Assembly (NCBI GenBank): GCA_021850555.1
Contig: JAJZLX010000280.1
Coordinates: 1-9,211, forward strand
Direction: 5' to 3'
Source: Pseudomonadota bacterium
GTDB lineage: Bacteria > Pseudomonadota > Gammaproteobacteria > Steroidobacterales > Steroidobacteraceae
Length of the DNA stretch: 9,211 nucleotides
A program made the translations under genes and the position numbers. How positions within the stretch are numbered: the first letter of the stretch is position 1; the number at the start of each line of letters is the position of its first letter. Positions 1 to 6,713 of the stretch are shown piece after piece. The notes below the pieces were generated by a model. The model was not told where the DNA came from. It saw only the letters and a list, made by a program, of their open reading frames with translations, and ran no database searches.

Positions 1-2833
1 GCCCCTGCGCCAATGCCTGCCGGAAGAGCGCATCGAGGTCGGTGTCCCCCAACGCCGGCAGGAACTGTCCAGGGACTAGAATCGAGCCATCGGGCGCGCG
101 CAGCCGCGCCAGCGCTTCGACCTTCACCAGCGCGCCGTCCGCGAGATCGACGACGGGCTGCACGAACATCTCCACGCCGCCGCCGTAGAGGAGAGAGCGG
201 ATCTGCGCCGCCCGGCCCGTGTCGGTCGCATGCCAGCGGCTGCGCGACTCCTCGGTCATCAAATCCCAGCGATTCTGCAGCGACAGGCGCCAGGTGTGCA
301 TCCAACCGGAGGCAAACTGGTTTGGATACGCCCCAAATAGCATCAATACCGCATGGATCGCACCATGTCGATGTACGGGCAGCGTCACGGCGCTACGGAT
401 CCCGAACTCCTGCATCAACGCCTGCCAGGGCTGCGAACGACTCTCACGCGCAAAGGCGGACGTCTCCTGCTGGCACTCGGTCATCCAGGTCGTCGCAACC
501 AGCCCCTGGCCGCGAACATCCCGTGGGTCGAGCGTCGGGTGCAGGTCGCGTACGCGGAACGCATCAACGAGGTTACCCACGCCGTCACCGGCTGCCCGCT
601 CAATATCCAACCGGTTCTGAACGTCCGGCCGCCACACCACCACCGCACAGATGCCCGGCAGCGCCGCCAGGGCGTTGAGCTCCTCCTCTACCCAGTCAAC
701 CGCCAGGGCCCGGCCGTCCATCGGGCGCGCAAGCAGCATCTGGTACTGGTCGAGAATGGACTGCATGGACTGCAGTTGGCTTTCGATGTCCAATTGCAGT
801 CGAGCATCGGCCGCTTGCAAGGTACGGTAGCGCGTGCGCGCGGTAAGCAGCGACGCGTTCAGATGGGTACGCAACAACTCGCGATACAGGCCCATCGCCC
901 GGGTCATCCATGCGCTAGAGATGCCGATGAGAGCGTGGACAACGCCGAGTCGGTGCGCGGTCTGCGCCACCGATTGCTCCGTGGCTCGAGCGTCGAGCAG
1001 AAAGCGTAGGTGGGCGGCCTGTTTGCGTGCGAGATCCTGGTACTCGGCGCCCGAGAGGCATGCGAGGATCGCGGCGCTCTCCGGACGCGCCTGCAACTCG
1101 CGGTAGAACGACGCTGAAAACTTCTCCGCCACGGTCTGCAGATGCGGCGCCAGGCCCTCCATGACCTCCCGCGCCTCGGATCCGAATGCGTTAAACGACG
1201 TCTCGGCGATCTGCTCAGACGGCGGCGTCTCGCCGACTTGCCACCACTGTGCCCGCTCCCTCTTAGTCTGCTTGGCCTGATACATCGCCGCATCGGCTTG
1301 GCGCAGCAGCGACTTCGGTTCATCGCCATCCTTGGGATACAAGGCCACACCCATGGTCATGTCGATCGAAACGACCTCACCGGACGCCAGCGTGAAGGGG
1401 GCCTCGACCGCCCGATGCAAGCGTTTCAATGCGGAGCTGAGCTGCGACATCGCCTGGTTCGCATTGAGCTTCTCCAGAATCACCACGAACTCATCGCCGT
1501 CGAGTCGGGCTATGAAATCCGTGTCTCGCAAGCACTCGAGCAGACCACGCGAGATGCACCGCAGCAACTCGTCTCCGGCTTCGTGTCCCAGCTGATCGTT
1601 GATGGGCTTGAAATCGTCAAGATCGATCACGCCGACCGCCAGCATCAAGCCGCGGCGGCGCGCGTGGACGATAGCCTGGGGCAGGTACTCCTCGATGGCC
1701 AAGCGGTTCGGCAGGCCGGTGAGCGTGTCGCTGCGCGCCATCCTCGCATCCTGCGCTTGCCGCGCCTGAGAGAGGCTCTTGGCATCCAGTTCATCGAGAC
1801 CATGACCGAGCAAGGCCGCGATGCGCGAACACGCTGCAATCGTGGGGGCATCGAAGCACCCGCGACGCGGCGAGGCCAGCGCCAGAATCGCCCACATCTG
1901 GCCAGTCCGCATGATGGGCAGTGCGCAGACGCTGAACCAGCGATGTTCGGCGAAGCCCACGTGCCACGGCTGCAACGTCGGATCGGTCAAGGTGTCGTTG
2001 CAGACCACCAGCTGTTGCGTGGTCCAGGCCCTGCCCACGACGGATGCGGTCTCCTGTTCCGTCGATTCCGGCGGTGCCGTTCGAACCTGATCAGCGCCCT
2101 CGCCAGCGAGGGCCAGCACGTCGAATACGTTCGAGTGCCCGGGCCTGCCGATCCACGCGGCATGGAAAGCGGTATCCTCGACCAGCCTGGCGCAGAGTCG
2201 CTCGAGCATCTCCTGCTCCTGGCGGCCATGACTCAGCACCTCACCACACTGCAGCAACGTCCGGTACAGAGCCTGCAGCTTCATCAGCTGCTGCCGTTGC
2301 CCGAGCAAGGCGAATGTCTGCTTTCCCAAGTGCTCCGTAAACCGGCTTACGGTCTGTGCAACGTCATCCCTGGCGTCATGGACCGGATCAAGAGCGACAT
2401 CGTCGAAAGCGCCGCCAGCCTGCAGACGATGAATTTCGCGCGCCATCCGTCTGTCCATTCCCATCATGTGGTGCAGCAGCCATTGAGCGAGAAATGCCAG
2501 CAGCTCGACGGTCACCTCCGGCGCGTGCTCGCCGGCGAACACCCGTGCCCGTCGCAGGAATCCGCGGAAGCTCTCATGGGCTTGCAGATGCATCGTGCGG
2601 TGCCTGGAATCGATCCGCCAATGACGAATAAGCCGCTCCTCCTCCCGGAAGTGATAACGGGTGTACTCGACGAGCTCATCGAGGCACTTGAGCACGGTTT
2701 CATGCGAGGCCTCTGTCTGCGCGAGTGCGATCCGATTGAAAATCTCCAGCAGGCGTTGATGTTGCCCGTCGACCGTGGCGATGCCCGTAGCCATGGCATC
2801 GGTCCACTGCAGCGGCCGTGCTGGATCAGACAC
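1..2833 (-). CDS. Hemerythrin-GAF-GGDEF-globin-GAF-EAL c-di-GMP signalling protein (3' end outside window)
   Basis: Cytoplasmic c-di-GMP synthase/phosphodiesterase candidate; 944 residues are visible. Residues 1-135 form a bacteriohemerythrin domain with W10 and all seven di-iron ligands in the expected spacing: H25 (VDGQH), H61 and E65 (HFREEE), H82 and H86, H122 and D127. A GAF domain spans about 191-345. The GGDEF domain starts near 365 (DTLTGLPNR at 369-377), has an RxxD inhibitory site five residues before the signature, and carries the variant LDGDEF at 444-449. Residues about 545-690 look like a globin-coupled sensor, with H633 in LGVVHALIG as the likely haem-proximal His. A second GAF covers about 705-860. 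The EAL domain follows, with the VEAL motif at 905-908, and is cut by the window edge. The GTG start puts W10 where hemerythrin domains usually have it, and a weak AAGAG lies upstream. An in-frame ATG at 2944 would add 37 residues of low-complexity sequence and is less likely. Domain calls are from motif reading; the globin call is the least certain. Confidence 0.9.
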   Translation of the reverse strand, partial: MSDPARPLQWTDAMATGIATVDGQHQRLLEIFNRIALAQTEASHETVLKCLDELVEYTRYHFREEERLIRHWRIDSRHRTMHLQAHESFRGFLRRARVFAGEHAPEVTVELLAFLAQWLLHHMMGMDRRMAREIHRLQAGGAFDDVALDPVHDARDDVAQTVSRFTEHLGKQTFALLGQRQQLMKLQALYRTLLQCGEVLSHGRQEQEMLERLCARLVEDTAFHAAWIGRPGHSNVFDVLALAGEGADQVRTAPPESTEQETASVVGRAWTTQQLVVCNDTLTDPTLQPWHVGFAEHRWFSVCALPIMRTGQMWAILALASPRRGCFDAPTIAACSRIAALLGHGLDELDAKSLSQARQAQDARMARSDTLTGLPNRLAIEEYLPQAIVHARRRGLMLAVGVIDLDDFKPINDQLGHEAGDELLRCISRGLLECLRDTDFIARLDGDEFVVILEKLNANQAMSQLSSALKRLHRAVEAPFTLASGEVVSIDMTMGVALYPKDGDEPKSLLRQADAAMYQAKQTKRERAQWWQVGETPPSEQIAETSFNAFGSEAREVMEGLAPHLQTVAEKFSASFYRELQARPESAAILACLSGAEYQDLARKQAAHLRFLLDARATEQSVAQTAHRLGVVHALIGISSAWMTRAMGLYRELLRTHLNASLLTARTRYRTLQAADARLQLDIESQLQSMQSILDQYQMLLARPMDGRALAVDWVEEELNALAALPGICAVVVWRPDVQNRLDIERAAGDGVGNLVDAFRVRDLHPTLDPRDVRGQGLVATTWMTECQQETSAFARESRSQPWQALMQEFGIRSAVTLPVHRHGAIHAVLMLFGAYPNQFASGWMHTWRLSLQNRWDLMTEESRSRWHATDTGRAAQIRSLLYGGGVEMFVQPVVDLADGALVKVEALARLRAPDGSILVPGQFLPALGDTDLDALFRQALAQG

Positions 2834-3336
2834 GATGATTCTCTTCGGGGCAGAGACCGACTCTGGGCAGCGGTGCCCCCGGATCCGGAGAGGCGCTACC
2901 GCGTCGGCGGATGAGGCGGTGTCCCCTGAAGAATTCGCCGTCATCGACGCTTGCGTAATGGCAAGGCCGGTGAGTACTTGACTCCCAAGGTGCGCCGGCC
3001 GAGGCACCGATGAGGGTTCCGCGCGCGAAGTGTCCCGCACGGCGCCGCCGCAGCAACCGGCCTGCGTCGCCACCTCGGGCCGCGCGCAATCGCCTCGTCT
3101 CCTCGCGCAGCTCCGGATCGGCGAGCGTCATCGCGACAGACTTCATCGGCCCGCGCGCCATGCTGCGGAGGCGACAGATCCCAGACTCGCCGTGGCGAAC
3201 CTCCGGGATGCATGAGGAAGGTGTGAACCGGGCGTGCACGCTTTGTGCCATCTTCCAGCCGGGTACTTCTCCTCATGCCCTTCGGATGTCACCGTGCGAC
3301 GGATACTCTGCCCTCCGAATCCCCTGAATAGCGGCT

Positions 3337-3350
3337 CAAGCGCCAGCTTG
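3337..3350. repeat. Short dyad, possible operator
   Basis: CAAGC-GCCA-GCTTG, two perfect 5-bp arms around 4 bp. On the minus strand a TTGACT hexamer lies directly upstream (3353-3358), as a -35 box would, so this could be an operator-promoter pair reading towards the c-di-GMP gene. No good -10 box stands at 16-19 bp, so the reading is weak. Confidence 0.2.
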
Positions 3351-3474
3351 TCAGTCAATTCTGTCGCTGGTTTTGGTCTTCGTGCCCACATGAAATTCTA
3401 CATACCCCCGTTCCAATCGGGCGGAAAGGTACTACGTCCACATTTTTGCTCCTCTCCAGGCCCATCCCGTCCGA

Positions 3475-3497
3475 GGGGGCTAAGTCCGATTGCCCCC
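3475..3497. repeat. Inverted repeat in gene-poor region
   Basis: GGGGGC and GCCCCC form a perfect 6-bp G/C stem around an 11-nt loop. No T-tract follows on either strand, so an ordinary intrinsic terminator is not supported. Its role is unknown. Confidence 0.25.
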
Positions 3498-3840
3498 AAG
3501 CGACGGCCATCGGGTGGCGGTGCAGAAAGCACCGCGCGTCAGCGGCAAAGCGCATCGCCTGGCGTTGCCCCGCCGCGTCGCCGACGGGCCGATGCCGCTT
3601 TTGCCAGAGCGAGCCATGCCGGCTAGATCTGAATTCACGACCCGAATCCGGCTCTCTCGCCACGAAACGCGCGGGCGCGCTCCTGATACTCCGCGCTTCC
3701 TGACCGGGTATGCCGTGGGCGAGCGATGAACGGTCTCAAACTACAACCGGCAACTCGAGGGCCATTTCGAACAGGAACGTCATAGCGGCGACAAACACCA
3801 TGCTTGCAAGTCCCGGCCGCCAGAAGCGCTTCGGCTCGAT

Positions 3841-4380
3841 TCAGCGCACCCGCTCCTCGATCCCCGAAAGCGTTACCACCCAGCTCCTGCCGTCGGTCGA
3901 ATGCGCAGCCACGAAGTGAATGCGATCGGGTCCTCGAAAGTCATTGATGGTGCGATAGCGGACCCCCTTGGAATCCGCCTTGGAAAGATAGACCCAGTGA
4001 TCGCCGGAGATACTCAGCGTGCCGGGTGGTCCAACGGCCGCGCCGTCGGCCCGCACGACCTGCGTGTAGTAGTGACCCGCGGAGTCGGGAATGAAGATCA
4101 GCAGCGGCCCTGGCTTGCCGTTGACGGTTTGCTGACAGGCAAAGAACCGGCCAACCCTGTCGCAATCGTTGACCAGCCGATCGGGTTTGGGTTGCCGATC
4201 GGGCATGACTCTCCACGTACCATCATAGCGCTGTAGCGGAACGTAAGGGTTAACTGCCGCAGGGCCACCGAAGACCCTCGGGCCCGCGATCGTGACTCCG
4301 ATCACACTAGCAATCACCAATGGCCGCAGCGTCGTGCACCGCGCCATGGGAGTGTGTTCAACAATGGTCGTGTCCGACAT
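3841..4380 (-). CDS. Exported protein of unknown function
   Basis: A 179-residue protein. After a short polar N-terminus comes a hydrophobic stretch (about residues 19-33, LRPLVIASVIGVTIA), which suggests a signal peptide and a periplasmic or outer location. The mature part has YDGTWRV at 52-58, two cysteines (C73, C82) that could form a disulfide, and alternating beta-strand-like segments ending in STDGRSW and GIEER. I believe this matches a family of uncharacterised small secreted proteins, but I cannot name a function. I chose the ATG at 4380 because a G-rich GGGGGGTGG lies just upstream. A GTG at 4398 and an ATG at 4347 (which gives a more classical signal peptide but no ribosome binding site) are alternatives. 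It is divergent from the ATP-grasp fragment and reads towards the gene-poor stretch. Confidence 0.8.
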   Translation of the reverse strand: MSDTTIVEHTPMARCTTLRPLVIASVIGVTIAGPRVFGGPAAVNPYVPLQRYDGTWRVMPDRQPKPDRLVNDCDRVGRFFACQQTVNGKPGPLLIFIPDSAGHYYTQVVRADGAAVGPPGTLSISGDHWVYLSKADSKGVRYRTINDFRGPDRIHFVAAHSTDGRSWVVTLSGIEERVR

Positions 4381-4400
4381 CAGAACGCCACCCCCCACCG

Positions 4401-4429
4401 TTGGTTGTGTAACGAGGAATATACACCAA
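4401..4429. promoter_or_regulatory. Imperfect dyad in divergent intergenic region
   Basis: TTGGTTGTGTA and TATACACCAA form an imperfect inverted repeat around 8 nt, in a locally AT-richer patch between the divergent genes. On the minus strand TTATGC, 18 bp and TGTATA could act as a promoter for the exported protein gene. This rests only on position and pattern. Confidence 0.25.
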
Positions 4430-4463
4430 CTGCATACGGGCGAGCATAACCGGTTCGCTGGGC

Positions 4464-4919
4464 GTGGTGGGGGTTCAAGAGGCGACTTTCTCCGCCGCAG
4501 GAGCGCTCATCGATCAGCGACTCGTGGCACGCGCGTCCGAAGGCATGATCCGCTGCTATTTGGTTCACGACCGCGCGGCGGAATTCTCGACGCAACGCCC
4601 CGTTGGAGCCGTCTCGCTCCCCATGGCTCGCGAGAAAGCGTTCTACGCGGAGAGCGAAGGCCGATTTCAGAGGCTCAGAAGCGAAACGCAAGATCATTGG
4701 ATGCTGCAGATGCAGGGCATCCTCGCCCTCGACACCCGCTCGCTGCCGTTGCTCTGGGATGCGGACCTTCTACTCGGTCCCAAGACTGAACGCGGCGAGG
4801 ACACATACGTGCTCGGTGAGATCAACGTCAGTTCCGTGAGTCCCTTTCCCGATACCGCCGTGCCGCGAATCGCTGAGGCCGCTGCGCTGCGGGTGCTCGC
4901 CGCGCGAAAGGCATCATGA
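4464..4919 (+). CDS. C-terminal fragment of an ATP-grasp (Cj0069-like) protein, probable pseudogene
   Basis: A 151-residue product that looks like only the C-terminal half of an ATP-grasp family protein. Visible marks are EGMIRCYLV (26-34), LPLLWDADLLLGP (94-106) and GEINVSSVSPFPD (118-130). The acidic residues of WDAD and the Glu and Asn of EIN are where ATP-grasp enzymes bind magnesium and nucleotide. From memory of the Cj0069-like family, full-length members exceed 300 residues, so the N-terminal and central ATP-grasp lobes are missing. The frame is open upstream only to a TAA at 4410-4412, and nothing family-like is found there. The GTG at 4464 is merely the first available start; ATG at 4545 is another. 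The fragment ends 157 bp before the cupredoxin gene on the same strand. It is probably not functional. The family match is from motif memory, and substrate and role are unknown. Confidence 0.65.
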   Translation: MVGVQEATFSAAGALIDQRLVARASEGMIRCYLVHDRAAEFSTQRPVGAVSLPMAREKAFYAESEGRFQRLRSETQDHWMLQMQGILALDTRSLPLLWDADLLLGPKTERGEDTYVLGEINVSSVSPFPDTAVPRIAEAAALRVLAARKAS

Positions 4920-4991
4920 GATGTGCAGGTTGCGTTGCTCGCCGGACAAGGTCTCTGGCTCTATCGCCTGCGCGCCGCAGTTGTCCGTCCC

Positions 4992-5015
4992 GATTGCGGG
5001 TGCAGAACCGCAATC
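4992..5015. promoter_or_regulatory. Perfect 8-bp stem-loop upstream of cupredoxin gene
   Basis: GATTGCGG and CCGCAATC are perfect complements around an 8-nt loop, 61 bp before the cupredoxin start. No T-run follows, so it is not a typical terminator of the ATP-grasp fragment. It could be an operator for a dimeric regulator or an mRNA leader structure of the cupredoxin-propeller operon. Confidence 0.35.
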
Positions 5016-5076
5016 CCGGCTCCACGCACCGAAAATTCGTTTTGTCGTTCCGGTGTTTTCAAGAGGAGAGTCCATC

Positions 5077-5499
5077 ATGCAGTCATCCAAGGTCATCGCA
5101 GCGGGCGCGAGCGTTGTTCTCGAGTTGCTCGCGAGCGCACCGGTCTTCGCCGCCAACGACACCGTTCACATCCAGACCGTGGTATGGGCATCGAAGGAAA
5201 ATCCCGTGCAGAAACGAGCGGTCGCCAAGTTCGGCGAAGTCTATGCCTTCGCGCCCTTGACGATCGTCGTGACCCAGGGCGATCACGTCACGCTCGACAT
5301 CCGAAATTTCGAGGCCCGCGGCGATGATGGCCATACGCTGACCATCCCGGGCTACGGCATCAACGTCTCACTGCCGCCGCTTTCCAGCAAGTCGATCTCC
5401 TTCACAGCCAGCAAGGCCGGAGTGTTTCCATTTTTTTGCGAATTCCACAAACCGTGGATGAGCGGTAAGCTCGTGGTGCTGCCGGCCCGCGCCCGATGA
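5077..5499 (+). CDS. Exported NosZ/CuA-like cupredoxin
   Basis: A 140-residue periplasmic copper protein candidate, probably an electron carrier or copper binder. Residues 1-25 are a signal peptide with cleavage likely after VFA. The remainder is one cupredoxin domain. The probable copper ligands are H86 (DDGHTL), C121, H124 and M128 in FFCEFHKPWM. The segment from GHTLTIPGYGINVSLPP to KAGVFPFFCEFH resembles the CuA domain of nitrous oxide reductase and cytochrome oxidase subunit II. However, the second cysteine of the CuA loop is absent, so a mononuclear type 1 site is expected. The ATG at 5077 is supported by AAGAGGAGAG at 5061-5070. A longer frame from 4921 lacks such support and would bury the signal peptide. 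Its stop overlaps the next gene's start (ATGA), which implies translational coupling and a shared function with the propeller protein. Confidence 0.88.
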   Translation: MQSSKVIAAGASVVLELLASAPVFAANDTVHIQTVVWASKENPVQKRAVAKFGEVYAFAPLTIVVTQGDHVTLDIRNFEARGDDGHTLTIPGYGINVSLPPLSSKSISFTASKAGVFPFFCEFHKPWMSGKLVVLPARAR

Positions 5500-6518
5500 G
5501 AGGCGTGCACAGGCTGTGGGCGCTGGTCTTAAGCGGCTGCGTGGCGGCGTCCTTTTCCGCGCACGCAGCCGCTCCCGCGGCTCCACCATCTGTACTGCCG
5601 TTGCACGCGGCGCGACCGGACATCGGCTTGCCGGGACGGGCGGACCGCTTCGACTACGTGACGATCGATCCGCAGCGGCAATCGCTCTTCATCGCCCATC
5701 TCGGCTCCGGCATGGTCACGATCTTCGACCTGAGCCGCGAGCGGGTGATCCGTAACGTGACGGACGTTCCGGGCGTGCACGGGGTGCTGGCGGTTCTGCC
5801 GCTAGATGCGGTCTTTGCGACTGCCACTGACCGCAACCAGCTCGACGTGATCTCCGAGTCGACCGGCAAGATCATTGCCCACGCGCCCGCCGGTGTTTAT
5901 TCGGACGGCATGGCCTATGCGCCCAACGCGCACAAATTGTTCGTCTCGGACGAGGCCGGTCAGACCGAGACGGTCATCGACACGCGCGACAACCGCCGCA
6001 TCGCCACCATCCCCATGGGTGGGGAGGTGGGCAACTCCCAGTACGATCCGGTCACCGGCCGGATCCTGGTTGACGTGCAGACGCGCGACGAGATCGTCGC
6101 CATCGATCCAAGGACCGACCGGATCTTGCAGCCGTATCCCCTTCCGGGGCAGTGCAACGACGATCACAGCCTGCTGCTCGATGCTCCGGCACGCCTCGCG
6201 TTCGTGGCCTGCGACGGCAATGCCAAGCTGCTGTTGGTGGATCTGCGGAGCATGCGGGTCTTATCCATCCACGAGGTTGGACGCAGTCCGGACGTGCTCG
6301 CCTTCGATGCCGGCCTGCAGCGACTCTACGTTGCGAGCGAGAGTGGCGTAGTTACGGTGTTTCGCCTGCGGGACAGGCGCCTTCAGCTGCTCGGCCGGGG
6401 CTTCCTGGCCTACGAGACACATTCGGTTGCCGTGGATCCGCAGACGCATCTCGTCTACTTCCCGCTGCAGAATGTCGGCGGTCGAGGCGTTCTGCGTGTC
6501 ATGGCGCCGACGCATTGA
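5496..6518 (+). CDS. Exported seven-bladed YVTN/YncE-type beta-propeller protein (first of three)
   Basis: A 340-residue extracytoplasmic protein. The N-terminus is hydrophobic, with signal peptidase I cleavage possible near SAHA (21-24). LSGC at 12-15 also fits a lipobox, so lipidation at C15 is possible. Seven repeats of about 42 residues can be laid out, each with a DYVTIDP-, AYAPN- or AVDPQTH-like inner strand followed by LFIAH-, LFVSD- or LVYFP-like strands. They begin near 50, 93, 135, 178, 222, 264 and 308. At equivalent blade positions the residues are D53, H95, D137, N180, H224, D266 and H309, a polar ring that would face the central channel. No catalytic motif is recognised; the family includes YncE and other ligand- or metal-related propellers. 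It overlaps the cupredoxin gene by 4 bp with no clear ribosome binding site of its own, so its translation probably depends on that gene. Confidence 0.88.
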   Translation: MRGVHRLWALVLSGCVAASFSAHAAAPAAPPSVLPLHAARPDIGLPGRADRFDYVTIDPQRQSLFIAHLGSGMVTIFDLSRERVIRNVTDVPGVHGVLAVLPLDAVFATATDRNQLDVISESTGKIIAHAPAGVYSDGMAYAPNAHKLFVSDEAGQTETVIDTRDNRRIATIPMGGEVGNSQYDPVTGRILVDVQTRDEIVAIDPRTDRILQPYPLPGQCNDDHSLLLDAPARLAFVACDGNAKLLLVDLRSMRVLSIHEVGRSPDVLAFDAGLQRLYVASESGVVTVFRLRDRRLQLLGRGFLAYETHSVAVDPQTHLVYFPLQNVGGRGVLRVMAPTH

Positions 6519-6713
6519 CCGTGTTTCGCCAAGGCAGACCTTCTGGCGCCGGCCGGCAGGAGCCGCTCGAGCAGTAAATCTTGCAGCGGGAGGAGGATTT
6601 GCCTCATCGCGGCGTCTTATTCCATAGGTGACTACCGTGACCGCGGCAGCCCGGGCTTGGCGCGCAGCGAGCCCGAGCGCCACAGATACCGCTTCTGACA
6701 AACGGGGGGATGC

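Larger units (their letters stand above)
2834..3840. other. Gene-poor stretch of about 1 kb
   Basis: I see no convincing gene here. Open frames on both strands are short, overlap one another, are rich in Arg, Pro and Ser, and lack recognisable domains or ribosome binding sites. This is what chance frames in high-GC DNA look like. The longest minus-strand frame (2826-3251) ends just inside the hemerythrin gene in another frame. The stretch near 3380-3450 is less GC-rich and could hold promoters. Two short inverted repeats are listed separately. It may contain the promoter and 5' leader of the c-di-GMP gene, or be debris from a lost gene. Confidence 0.5.

Noticed and set aside
1142..2914. Plus-strand frame of 590 codons
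   Set aside because: It is antisense to the hemerythrin-GAF-GGDEF gene, whose minus-strand translation contains many intact domain motifs. The plus frame has no recognisable domain and is an antisense artefact of high GC.
2826..3251. Minus-strand frame of 141 codons upstream of the c-di-GMP gene
   Set aside because: Arg-rich, no recognisable motif, no clear ribosome binding site, and overlapped by other frames of similar length. It could be a decayed gene but cannot be supported.
3623..3637. Adjacent BglII and EcoRI sites (AGATCTGAATTC), as in a cloning linker
   Set aside because: Flanking sequence shows no vector features on either side; two adjacent hexamers can arise by chance.
6548..6557. 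10-bp palindrome GCCGGCCGGC after the first propeller
   Set aside because: Simple G/C palindrome with no T-tract; expected by chance at this base composition.
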